Notes under the pieces: generated by a model | Database searches by the model: none | The model's input: only the letters and a program-made list of their open reading frames with translations | Told to the model about the DNA's origin: nothing | Position numbers and translations under genes: made by a program | Origin: an uncultured Pseudomonadaceae bacterium | GTDB taxonomy: Bacteria; Pseudomonadota; Gammaproteobacteria; Pseudomonadales; Pseudomonadaceae | DNA: 9,988 nucleotides | Reading direction: 5' to 3' | Assembly: GCA_947630465.1 (NCBI GenBank) | Contig: CANRHT010000067.1 | Coordinates: 1-9,988, forward strand | Shown here: positions 1 to 6,810 of the stretch, in pieces | How positions within the stretch are numbered: position 1 is the first letter of the stretch | Layout of the letters: every line of letters begins with the position of its first letter

Positions 1-891
1 GCGCAGGTGCAAATTTTAACCAGTATTAAGCCCTTACAGCTGATCGCTGCGGCCATTCAAGACGGCCAAGGTGAGCCGCAAGTGCTGCTACCGCCGGGCG
101 CTTCGCCACATTATTTTGTGCTGCGCCCCTCAGATGCCAAGCGCTTAGATCAAGCGGATTTGTTTTACTGGATCGGCCCAGACCTGGAGAACTTCTTACC
201 GCGCCTGTTAACACAGCGCAGCCAACTCAGTGTCGCTGTGCAAACATTGCCTGAGTTACAACTGCAGTATTTCGGAGAAACACAGGCGCATGCCGAAGAT
301 CAAGACGAGCACGAGCACGAGCACGGCCATGCTGACGAACTGGTTGAACATGATCATAACCATCAGCCCGGTACAGTCGATGCGCATTTATGGCTGCTGC
401 CGCACAATGCCAAGGTGATTGCCCAGCGCATGAGCGCTGATTTAAGCCAGCTTGATCCAGACAACGCCGAGCAGTATGCCGCTAATTTGCAAGCCTTTGA
501 GCAGCGCTTGGCTGAGCTCGATCAGCAGTTACAGGCCACGCTAAAACCCGTACAAGGCAAATCCTTTTTTGTCTTCCATGAGGCGTTTAATTATTTTGAG
601 CAGGCTTATGGTTTACAGCATGCTGGCGTTTTTGCTTTATCAGGTGAACTGCAACCCGGTGCTAAACATGTGAGCAATATGCGCCAACGTTTACAGCACG
701 CCGGCCCCAGTTGTGTGTTTAGCGAACCGCCACTGCAGCCGCGTCTAGCGCACACCTTAGCGGCCGGTTTACCAGTGACCTTGGCTGAATTGGATGCTTT
801 AGGTGCGCAGATCCCTGTTACTGCAGTGGCTTATGAGCAGTTATTAACCAACCTAGCAGCACAGTTTTCAGCCTGTCTGAGTGCACTTTAA
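1..891 (+). CDS. znuA: Zinc ABC transporter periplasmic binding protein ZnuA (5' partial)
   Basis: Periplasmic substrate-binding component of the high-affinity zinc importer ZnuABC; it hands Zn(II) to the ZnuB permease. The frame is open from base 1 (Ala-Gln-Val-Gln-Ile), so the true start and signal peptide lie outside the window; GTG at 7 is only the first possible start inside it. Numbering from that GTG, likely zinc ligands are H35 (GASPHYF), H127 (DAHLWL) and H191 (FHEAFNYFE), matching the three His ligands of E. coli ZnuA. Between the first two lies a His/Asp/Glu-rich loop (about 95-119), a ZnuA hallmark that separates it from manganese-binding relatives. C236 (SCVFSEP) and C290 (SACL) match the E. 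coli disulfide pair, fitting an oxidising periplasm. The E. coli Glu before the first His is Pro here. In Pseudomonas the gene usually diverges from zur-znuC-znuB, so those may lie to the left (inference). Family assignment is secure. Confidence 0.93.
   Translation, partial: AQVQILTSIKPLQLIAAAIQDGQGEPQVLLPPGASPHYFVLRPSDAKRLDQADLFYWIGPDLENFLPRLLTQRSQLSVAVQTLPELQLQYFGETQAHAEDQDEHEHEHGHADELVEHDHNHQPGTVDAHLWLLPHNAKVIAQRMSADLSQLDPDNAEQYAANLQAFEQRLAELDQQLQATLKPVQGKSFFVFHEAFNYFEQAYGLQHAGVFALSGELQPGAKHVSNMRQRLQHAGPSCVFSEPPLQPRLAHTLAAGLPVTLAELDALGAQIPVTAVAYEQLLTNLAAQFSACLSAL
307..324 (+). repeat. Three tandem copies of GAGCAC inside znuA
   Basis: Three perfect copies of the hexamer GAGCAC encode alternating Glu-His residues in the histidine-rich zinc loop of ZnuA. 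The repeat is seen directly. Length change by slippage would add or remove EH pairs without breaking the frame, so loop length could vary between strains (inference). Confidence 0.6.
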
Positions 892-904
892 CAGCGCTGG
901 AGCG

Positions 905-941
905 GCAGGCAAGATGTTGTGCACAGCAAGCTCTTGCCTGC
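905..941 (+). terminator. Strong hairpin after znuA, possible terminator without a U-tract
   Basis: A perfect 10-base inverted repeat (GCAGGCAAGA at 905-914, TCTTGCCTGC at 932-941) begins 13 bases after the znuA stop codon. The loop 915-931 can pair further (around TGTTG / CAGCA), giving a long stem. No run of T follows, so it is not a textbook intrinsic terminator; it may stabilise the znuA 3' end or assist termination. The pairing is seen; the role is inferred. Confidence 0.45.
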
Positions 942-991
942 TCATTTGAGGCTGTTCATCAGACGGCAGAACGATTTATTCCTTCAGCGGT

Positions 992-1013
992 AGCAACTTG
1001 AGTTACAGTTGCT
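992..1013. promoter_or_regulatory. Dyad symmetry (7+8+7), possible operator
   Basis: AGCAACT at 992-998 is matched by its exact reverse complement AGTTGCT at 1007-1013, with an 8-base spacer. It lies in the 254-base gap upstream of the c-di-GMP gene and is followed at once by the -10-like hexamer TATGAT (1015-1020), though no good -35 stands 16-18 bases before that hexamer. It could be a regulator site or a small hairpin. Only the symmetry is seen. Confidence 0.25.
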
Positions 1014-1057
1014 CTATGATGATGGCTTAAAGCTAGCATTCAGTTAAAACAGCACCC

Positions 1058-1087
1058 ATGACGGCCTTATTAAACTTAGTTTATAAA
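1058..1087 (+). promoter_or_regulatory. Candidate promoter for the c-di-GMP gene, overlapped by a 13-bp palindrome
   Basis: ATGACG (1058-1063, 4 of 6 to the sigma-70 -35) and TATAAA (1082-1087, 5 of 6 to the -10) are separated by 18 bases and precede the ATG at 1146 by about 60 bases. The palindrome TAAACT-T-AGTTTA (1071-1083) fills the spacer and touches the -10, a place where a repressor could act. The bases are seen; promoter and operator roles are inferred and weak. Confidence 0.3.
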
Positions 1088-1145
1088 GTGCAGTCTATTC
1101 ACTACTCGCTCATCTGCAGGCTCGTCATCGCGGTATAGGTTCATT

Positions 1146-3350
1146 ATGTTTTCTGAGGAAAAACTCAACGCACTGCTCAGTACGCTTAGCTTAAATGATC
1201 AAGCACTCAGCGCGCGTGAAGCACTGTTTGACTGGCAGACAACTGACCAGCAGCGCCTCACTGAATCCAGCAAAAACCTCAGCCCCAACCTGCTCAACTT
1301 TAGCGAACACGCCGAGCAATACTTCGCACAATTCCCAGATATTGCTGCGCAACTCAGTCGCATCAACAACGCCAAGATTCAGTTGGTATCCACACCTGAT
1401 CAAGCTACAAAACTATGGCAAGGCCTGCATGACAGTGACTATGTGCGTGACCGTCTCCAAACAGGTCTCAACTATCATGATGCCGATTTAACTCCGCACT
1501 GGTATTTAGCTGAGCAGCGCTTGTATTTAGATACGGCAGTGAAAAGTCTGTGCAGTGACACCACACAGGCAGAGCAGTTATCCAGCCTGATTAAAGCTAC
1601 ATTTTTAGATATGTCGCTGGCCTTGGATGGCTATTGCTGGGCACAAAATCAGCAACTTAAAGACAACCAAGCCCGTTTTGAACGCACCTTACGCGGTGCC
1701 AATGATGGGCTGTGGGAGTGGGATATTGAGCAGGATATATTGCACTTGTCCGAACGCTGGTTGGCGATGCTTGACCTAAGCGCGGCCGAGTTTGGCGCTC
1801 ACACCAGCAGCAGTTGGCTCAACCGTGTACACCCAGAAGACCTGCATGGCGTACGCAAAGCCATTGCTAAGCACCTCAGCGGTAAAACGAAATTTTTAGA
1901 CTGTGAGCACCGCATTCGCAGTAAAGACGGCAGCTATATTTGGGTGCTATTACGTGGTTTTGCCAATACAACCGCGCAAGGCAAGCAAGTGTTGTCGGGC
2001 TCGCAAGCGGATATCAGTGAGCGTAAAGACTATGAACAACAAATGGCCTATGCCGCTTTTCATGATCCGCTCACAGGCTTAGCCAATCGCCGCCAACTGG
2101 ATCGCCTGCTGCAAGATTCCATGCAGCGCACGCAGCAAGCTGGCACGCGGGAAACAGCACTGTTATTTATCGACTTAGATAACTTCAAGCATGTGAATGA
2201 CAATTACGGGCATAAATCCGGCGATTTCTTACTGATTGAAATCGCCAAGCGTCTACAACAATGCTTACGCCCCGGTGACCATATCGCGCGCTTTGGCGGT
2301 GATGAGTTTGTGGTGTTACTCGACGACCTCGCTTGCCTCGATGATGCCCAACGCGTGGCGCAGCGTATGCTCGATAGCTTGTCAGCCGCGCTGCGGATTA
2401 ATGGCCACCTGCTGTCCGTCAGTGCCAGTATTGGTATCACTGTACTGCCCCATGGCACACCCGCCAGCGAACTCTTGCAAGCAGCTGACCTAGCCCTCTA
2501 TCAGGCTAAAATGGCCGGTAAAGCGCAATTTGCTCACTACACTGAGGACATGCAAGCCGCAGCGCAAGCACTGCGTACAAGGCAAGCAGCAATTATCAGT
2601 GGTTTAGCCAATCAAGAATTTGAACTGCTTTACCAGCCTATTTATGCGCTCAAAGATAATTTTAAGCAGGATGCCAATAGCATTTTTGCGGTGGAAGCCC
2701 TCTTACGCTGGTATCACGAAGGGCAACGCTATACACCGCAAAGCTTCCTTGATTTGCTCGAAGACTCGGATGAAATTCTTGCGGTGGGCGCTTGGGTATT
2801 AAACTCAGCCTGCACTCAAGTACGCGCATGGCAACGCACTGCTCCGCACTTGCACTGCTCGGTGAACCTGTCCTACAAGCAGCTGCGCAACGCTCAATTA
2901 GTGGCTTTAGTTAAAAATGCCCTGCACGCCAGCGGCTTAAGTGCGCACGCGCTGATTATTGAAATCGCCGAACAGAACTTAAAGCCTGACTGCTCACAAT
3001 CCTTAGCCAATCTGCGCGAACTGAGCCAAATGGGTGTGCAAATTGCACTGGATAACTTTGGCATGGATCACGCGTCCTTAGGTTATTTGAAACGCTTTCC
3101 GCTGGATATTATTAAAATCGACAAAAGCTTAATCAATCACTCGCCCAACGATACTTTAAGCAAAGATATTGGCCATGCCATTATCAGCTTAGGCCACAGC
3201 TTAAATCTAAAAGTGATTGCTGAAGGTGTGGAACTCGACTCACAACTGGCGTTTGTGCAGGATAAACGCTGCGAATTTGCCCAAGGCTATTTACTCAGCA
3301 AACCCATCAGCGCTGAGCACATGACCACCTTGCTCAACAGCCCGCGGTAA
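1146..3350 (+). CDS. Globin-like sensor / PAS / GGDEF / EAL cyclic-di-GMP protein
   Basis: A 734-residue signalling protein with no evident membrane segment, predicted to make and/or degrade cyclic di-GMP. Residues 1-175 resemble a globin-coupled sensor: around residues 100-120 (RLQTGLNYH, then DLTPHWYL) they align with the proximal-haem-histidine region of E. coli DosC, placing H111 as haem ligand. PAS: about 178-293 (GLWEWD at 188-193, PAC end DISERK). GGDEF: about 300-463, with metal Asp D343, intact GGDEF at 384-388 and a product-inhibition RxxD (R376-D379) five residues before it, so the cyclase should be active and feedback-inhibited. EAL: about 483-734, with EALLR at 517-521, N574, E606, K657, D659, E693 and Q713, but the usual DDFG is D636-N637-F-G followed by Met-Asp, so phosphodiesterase activity is uncertain. 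The start is ATG with a weak AGG at 1137-1139. It appears to be a single-gene unit. The globin call is less certain than the other three domains. Confidence 0.9.
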   Translation: MFSEEKLNALLSTLSLNDQALSAREALFDWQTTDQQRLTESSKNLSPNLLNFSEHAEQYFAQFPDIAAQLSRINNAKIQLVSTPDQATKLWQGLHDSDYVRDRLQTGLNYHDADLTPHWYLAEQRLYLDTAVKSLCSDTTQAEQLSSLIKATFLDMSLALDGYCWAQNQQLKDNQARFERTLRGANDGLWEWDIEQDILHLSERWLAMLDLSAAEFGAHTSSSWLNRVHPEDLHGVRKAIAKHLSGKTKFLDCEHRIRSKDGSYIWVLLRGFANTTAQGKQVLSGSQADISERKDYEQQMAYAAFHDPLTGLANRRQLDRLLQDSMQRTQQAGTRETALLFIDLDNFKHVNDNYGHKSGDFLLIEIAKRLQQCLRPGDHIARFGGDEFVVLLDDLACLDDAQRVAQRMLDSLSAALRINGHLLSVSASIGITVLPHGTPASELLQAADLALYQAKMAGKAQFAHYTEDMQAAAQALRTRQAAIISGLANQEFELLYQPIYALKDNFKQDANSIFAVEALLRWYHEGQRYTPQSFLDLLEDSDEILAVGAWVLNSACTQVRAWQRTAPHLHCSVNLSYKQLRNAQLVALVKNALHASGLSAHALIIEIAEQNLKPDCSQSLANLRELSQMGVQIALDNFGMDHASLGYLKRFPLDIIKIDKSLINHSPNDTLSKDIGHAIISLGHSLNLKVIAEGVELDSQLAFVQDKRCEFAQGYLLSKPISAEHMTTLLNSPR

Positions 3351-3382
3351 AACTATCGAGCAGCACAGTGGCCGCATCGGGT

Positions 3383-3388
3383 TATACT
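3383..3388 (+). promoter_or_regulatory. Isolated -10-like hexamer before the permease gene
   Basis: TATACT (5 of 6 to the sigma-70 -10) sits in the 80-base gap between the c-di-GMP gene and the permease, 42 bases before the GTG start. I see no acceptable -35 at 16-18 bases before it, so an independent promoter here is only a possibility. Confidence 0.2.
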
Positions 3389-3430
3389 GCACAGCATTGT
3401 TTAACACCTGACTGATGAAACGAGGTTTTT

Positions 3431-5050
3431 GTGGCTCTCCCTGCACAACGTCGCTGGTACCCCATCGCTTTATTTTTTGCTGCCCTAGTCTGCTTGCCGA
3501 TCAGCGTGTTGTTGCTGAGTTGGCATTCGGTGGATACGCAAATCTGGAGTCATTTATGGGATACGCAAATGACGCGCTTGATCTCCAATACGGCGATTTT
3601 AATTGCTGGGGTGGGCGTGGGCGTGACCTTGTTGGGCGTCAGTCTTGCGTGGCTTACCAGCCTGTGTGAGTTTCCCGGACGGCGCTGGCTGGACTGGGCA
3701 TTGATGCTGCCCTTTGCCATTCCTGCCTATGTTTTAGCCTTTGTCTTTGTCGGTTTACTGGATTTCTCAGGGCCAGTGCAAAGCCTGATGCGTGAATGGT
3801 TTGGCAGCGGTATCACCTTTCCTCGAGTACGCTCCACCGGCGGGGTGATCACGGTATTCACCTTGGTGTTTTACCCTTATGTTTACCTGCTGGCACGCAC
3901 TGCTTTTTTAGCTCAAGGTAAAGGTTTTATGGAGGCCGCACGCGTCTTAGGCCTGAGCCCTTGGCAAGCCTTTTGGCGTGTCGCCTTACCTGTGGCCCGC
4001 CCAGCGATTGGCGCGGGTATCGCTTTAGCCTTGATGGAATCTCTGGCTGATTTTGGCGCCGTATCGGTGTTTAACTTTGATACCTTTACTACCGCTATTT
4101 ATAAAACTTGGTACGGCTTTTTTAGTTTATCCAGCGCCACGCAATTGGCCAGTTTGCTGTTGTTATTTGTTGCGGTGTTGTTGTTTTCCGAACACCGTGC
4201 CCGTGGTGCGATTCGCCCAAGCAACGAACGACCACGCGGTAAAGCGTTGTATGTTTTGCGCGGCTGGAAGGCCGTACTGGCGTCCAGTTGGTGCGGTTTA
4301 GTATTTCTGTGCGCCTTTGTCATCCCGGTTTTACAACTGCTGGCCTGGTTCTGGCAGCGCGGACGCTTTGATTTAGATGAGCGCTACACCGCTCTGATTA
4401 CCCACACCTTGTATTTAGGCTTGATGGCCGCAGCACTGACCGTGGCCGCGGCCTTATTACTCGCATTCTCCAAGCGCATGACCGGCACACGCCGCATGCA
4501 AGCGCTGGTCAGCTTTGCCAACTTAGGTTACGCCCTACCCGGCTCAGTGCTGGCGGTGGCGATTATGCTGGCGTTTAGTTACCTCGATGAACATGCGGTG
4601 ATTCCGGTTTCTACTTGGCTTGGCGGCGCTGGACGACCCATTTTACTCGGCAGCCTCAGTGCGCTGCTGCTCACTTATGTGATTCGTTTTATGGCGGTGG
4701 CCTATGGTCCGTTGGAAGGCGCATTAGCACGCATAAAACCCTCCTTACCCGAAGCCTCGCGCAGTTTAGGCGTCAGTGGTGTGGCGTTATTTCGACGTGT
4801 ATATTTACCTTTATTGCTGCCCGGTAGCTTATCGGCCGCACTCTTAGTCTTTGTTGATGTGCTTAAAGAAATGCCGGCAACTTTGCTGATGCGTCCCTTT
4901 GGTTGGGATACGTTAGCCGTGCGAATTTTCGAGATGACCAGTGAAGGCGAATGGGCGCGTGCCTCCTTACCCGCACTGACTTTAGTGCTGGTGGGTTTGT
5001 TGCCGGTGATCCTATTAATTCGCCGCTCCGCCTATCGCCCGGGGCATTAA
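3431..5050 (+). CDS. Fe(III)-type ABC transporter permease (fused two-module, FbpB/AfuB family)
   Basis: Inner-membrane permease of a binding-protein-dependent ABC importer, most like the ferric iron permeases FbpB/SfuB/AfuB. The 539 residues form two homologous halves, each with about six hydrophobic segments and one cytoplasmic EAA loop that contacts the ATPase: EAARVLGLSPWQAFWRVALP (168-187) and EASRSLGVSGVALFRRVYLP (441-460). Each loop keeps the central G and the trailing LP. The fused form is normal for the iron family. The start is GTG at 3431 with GAGG at 3422-3425, five bases upstream. No substrate-binding protein or ATP-binding gene lies beside it; in P. aeruginosa the equivalent permease next to gcvT has a binding-protein gene on its upstream side (from memory), which is absent here. 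The substrate is therefore inferred from the family only; thiamine or another organic substrate is less likely but not excluded. Confidence 0.88.
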   Translation: MALPAQRRWYPIALFFAALVCLPISVLLLSWHSVDTQIWSHLWDTQMTRLISNTAILIAGVGVGVTLLGVSLAWLTSLCEFPGRRWLDWALMLPFAIPAYVLAFVFVGLLDFSGPVQSLMREWFGSGITFPRVRSTGGVITVFTLVFYPYVYLLARTAFLAQGKGFMEAARVLGLSPWQAFWRVALPVARPAIGAGIALALMESLADFGAVSVFNFDTFTTAIYKTWYGFFSLSSATQLASLLLLFVAVLLFSEHRARGAIRPSNERPRGKALYVLRGWKAVLASSWCGLVFLCAFVIPVLQLLAWFWQRGRFDLDERYTALITHTLYLGLMAAALTVAAALLLAFSKRMTGTRRMQALVSFANLGYALPGSVLAVAIMLAFSYLDEHAVIPVSTWLGGAGRPILLGSLSALLLTYVIRFMAVAYGPLEGALARIKPSLPEASRSLGVSGVALFRRVYLPLLLPGSLSAALLVFVDVLKEMPATLLMRPFGWDTLAVRIFEMTSEGEWARASLPALTLVLVGLLPVILLIRRSAYRPGH

Positions 5051-5071
5051 TACAGCGTTTAAAACACAGGC

Positions 5072-5077
5072 TATACT
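5072..5077 (+). promoter_or_regulatory. Candidate -10 element for gcvT
   Basis: TATACT (5 of 6 to the sigma-70 -10) lies in the 122-base gap between the permease stop and gcvT, 95 bases before the gcvT ATG. Upstream matches to a -35 are poor (AATACA at 5049-5054 with 17 bases, TTAATA at 5047-5052 with 19). It suggests gcvT may have its own promoter in addition to read-through from the permease gene. Confidence 0.25.
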
Positions 5078-5087
5078 TATATCTCGA

Positions 5088-5121
5088 TGCAGCGCTGCAG
5101 CAACACCGTTACACTGTAGCG
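5088..5121. promoter_or_regulatory. Two adjacent palindromes in the gcvT leader
   Basis: TGCAGCGCTGCA (5088-5099) is a perfect 12-base palindrome. Eight bases later CGTTACA-C-TGTAGCG (5107-5121) is a 7+1+7 dyad with one mismatch. Both lie just downstream of the candidate -10 at 5072 and well before the gcvT ribosome binding site, where an operator or leader hairpin could act. The same 12-mer also occurs inside gcvT at 5970-5981, so the first palindrome may be chance. Confidence 0.25.
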
Positions 5122-5172
5122 ATTGAATTACCCACAGGTACAAACACAGCGTTTGGCCGGTTAGGAGATCCC

Positions 5173-6255
5173 ATGGGATTGCGTACACCTTTGTATGATA
5201 TGCACCTGGCCCTCGGTGCAAAAATGGTTGATTTTAATGGCTGGGAGATGCCGTTGCATTACGGCTCACAAGTGGAAGAGCATCATCAAGTGCGCAATGA
5301 ATGCGGTGTATTTGATATTTCCCACATGAGTATTTTTGATATTAAAGGCCGTCAAGCCCAAGCATTTTTACAACACATACTCAGTAACGATGTCGCTTTA
5401 TTAACCACCAGCGGCAGCGCACAGCACAGTATTTTACTCAATGAGCAAGGCGGCATCATTGATGATGTCATGGTATTTCGCACCGACTACGGCTACCGCT
5501 TAGTCAGCAATGCCATCACCTGTGAGCGTTTACACCGGTGGATGGAACTGCACTCACAAGCATTTGATTGTGACGTGCAATGGCGCAATGATTTATGCCT
5601 GTTTTCTATTCAAGGGCCGCTGGCACGTGAGCGTTTATCCAGTATTGTCAGCTCTGCACGCAGTCAATTGATTCAAACCTTGCAACATCATCAGGGCGCT
5701 GTTGAAGGGGATTGGTTTATTTCCAGTACCGGTTATACCGGTGAAGACGGAATTGAAATCACCTTACCCGCCAGCCAAGCAGTTGATTTTATCAATGAAT
5801 TAGTCGGCGCGGGAATTGCCCCGATCGGGATTGGCGCACGCGATACCTTGCGTCTTGAAGCAGGTTTTAATCTCTATGGCTTTGATACCAATGAACAGGT
5901 GTCACCTTTAATCGCTAATATGGCTGATCTGGTGTGCTGGGAACCTCAGTCACGTGACTTTATTGGCCGTGCAGCGCTGCAGCAGCAACGCGACCAAGGT
6001 GTGAACGAGAAACTGGTGGGCTTAGTATTGGAAGAACGCGGCGTGTTGCGCGCGGGTCAACCGGTACGCATTGATCAGCAAACCACCGGCGTGATTACCA
6101 GTGGTAGCTTCTCCCCAACCTTAGGTAAAGCCATTGCTCTGGCGCGCGTACCTATCAATACCGGTGATCGCGGTGAAGTCGAAATCCGCCACAAATGGTT
6201 TCCGGTGCGCGTGGTGAGTCCGCGCTTTGTACGCCACGGCAAGATTCTTGTTTAA
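5173..6255 (+). CDS. gcvT: Glycine cleavage system T protein (aminomethyltransferase)
   Basis: T protein of the glycine cleavage complex: it takes the aminomethyl group carried on lipoyl-GcvH, releases ammonia and forms 5,10-methylenetetrahydrofolate. The 360 residues are the usual length. Family landmarks are the N-terminal TPLYDMHLALGAKMVDFNGWEMP region, GVFDISHM (45-52), GGIIDD (93-98) with D97 matching the catalytic Asp of E. coli GcvT, STGYTGEDGIE (185-195), and GARDTLRLEAG (221-231) in the folate-binding core; the C-terminal beta domain includes SGSFSPTLGKAIALA. I place the start at ATG 5173 because it has AGGAG at 5163-5167, five bases upstream, and gives the family N-terminus. The frame is open back to 4951, but that extension overlaps the permease and has no family resemblance. 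gcvH follows after 160 bases. The upstream permease is the same neighbour as in Pseudomonas. Confidence 0.97.
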   Translation: MGLRTPLYDMHLALGAKMVDFNGWEMPLHYGSQVEEHHQVRNECGVFDISHMSIFDIKGRQAQAFLQHILSNDVALLTTSGSAQHSILLNEQGGIIDDVMVFRTDYGYRLVSNAITCERLHRWMELHSQAFDCDVQWRNDLCLFSIQGPLARERLSSIVSSARSQLIQTLQHHQGAVEGDWFISSTGYTGEDGIEITLPASQAVDFINELVGAGIAPIGIGARDTLRLEAGFNLYGFDTNEQVSPLIANMADLVCWEPQSRDFIGRAALQQQRDQGVNEKLVGLVLEERGVLRAGQPVRIDQQTTGVITSGSFSPTLGKAIALARVPINTGDRGEVEIRHKWFPVRVVSPRFVRHGKILV

Positions 6256-6358
6256 GCCTGTATCTGCGAGGCCACACGCTTTGTCTATACAAACGAAGTT
6301 ATGTTTTAAGTTAAACGCTGGTTGGGCGGGTATCGAGCACAGCCCAGTTAATGAACTG

Positions 6359-6387
6359 TTGAGAAGCGCATAAATTTACAATAATTT
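6359..6387 (+). promoter_or_regulatory. Candidate promoter for gcvH with a flanking dyad
   Basis: TTGAGA (6359-6364, 5 of 6 to the -35) is followed after 17 bases by TAATTT (6382-6387, 3 of 6 to the -10) in a very A/T-rich stretch; TACAAT at 6377-6382 is a better -10 but too close. A perfect dyad CAGTT-AATG-AACTG (6345-6358) abuts the -35. The gap also holds the near-palindrome TTTGTCTATACAAA (6280-6293). Together with the 160-base spacing these hint that gcvH has its own promoter, but no single element is strong. Confidence 0.27.
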
Positions 6388-6415
6388 ACATTGCATCTGC
6401 TAAGGACATAAAAAT

Positions 6416-6793
6416 ATGAGCACTATCCCTGCTGATTTACGTTATGCCAGTACTCACGAATGGGCACACCTCGAAAGTGATGGCACTGTTACCGTAGGCA
6501 TTACCGACCACGCCCAAGAAGCGCTCGGCGATGTGGTTTTTATCGAACTGCCTGCACTTAATAGCACGCTCACGGCTGGAGCAGCGATCGGTGTCGTTGA
6601 ATCGGTGAAGGCCGCGTCTGATATTCATGCGCCTATCAGTGGAACTGTCATTGCGGTCAACGAAGGTTTAACGGAAGCGCCTGAAGGAGTGAATACACAC
6701 CCCTATCAAAGCTGGTTTTACCGCTTACAACCCAGCAATCTTGATGAGTTACAGCAACTGTTAGATGCGGATGGCTATCAGGCGGTTTGCTAG
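6416..6793 (+). CDS. gcvH: Glycine cleavage system H protein (lipoyl carrier)
   Basis: H protein of the glycine cleavage complex. Its lipoyl arm shuttles the aminomethyl group from the P protein to GcvT and is then reoxidised by lipoamide dehydrogenase. The 125 residues are the normal size for the family. The lipoylated lysine is K65, within [15 protein letters not shown] (59-73), and the conserved start ([12 protein letters not shown], then [20 protein letters not shown]) and the [11 protein letters not shown] turn near the end are present. The start is ATG 6416 with AAGGA at 6402-6406, nine bases upstream. It lies downstream of gcvT in the same direction, but a 160-base gap and possible promoter elements separate them. 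gcvP, which normally follows gcvH in pseudomonads, is not here: the next gene is folA on the opposite strand, 17 bases away. Confidence 0.97.
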   Translation: MSTIPADLRYASTHEWAHLESDGTVTVGITDHAQEALGDVVFIELPALNSTLTAGAAIGVVESVKAASDIHAPISGTVIAVNEGLTEAPEGVNTHPYQSWFYRLQPSNLDELQQLLDADGYQAVC

Positions 6794-6810
6794 GCTATAA
6801 GCCGGCCCTG

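Noticed and set aside
4951..5172. An in-frame upstream extension of gcvT starting at ATG 4951
   Set aside because: It overlaps the last 100 bases of the permease gene, adds 74 residues with no GcvT resemblance, and lacks the AGGAG site that precedes ATG 5173.
5051..5172. Possible glycine riboswitch before gcvT (and likewise 6256-6415 before gcvH)
   Set aside because: The gaps are short and I could not find the paired helices or conserved core of a single or tandem glycine aptamer; only simple dyads are present.
5970..5984. Second copy of TGCAGCGCTGCAGCA inside gcvT, matching the leader palindrome at 5088
   Set aside because: It encodes an ordinary Ala-Leu-Gln-Gln run; a 15-base match of low-complexity CAG/CTG-type sequence is best explained by chance.
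6793..6803. GGCT-ATA-AGCC hairpin between gcvH and folA as a bidirectional terminator
   Set aside because: Only four base pairs and no T-run on either strand.
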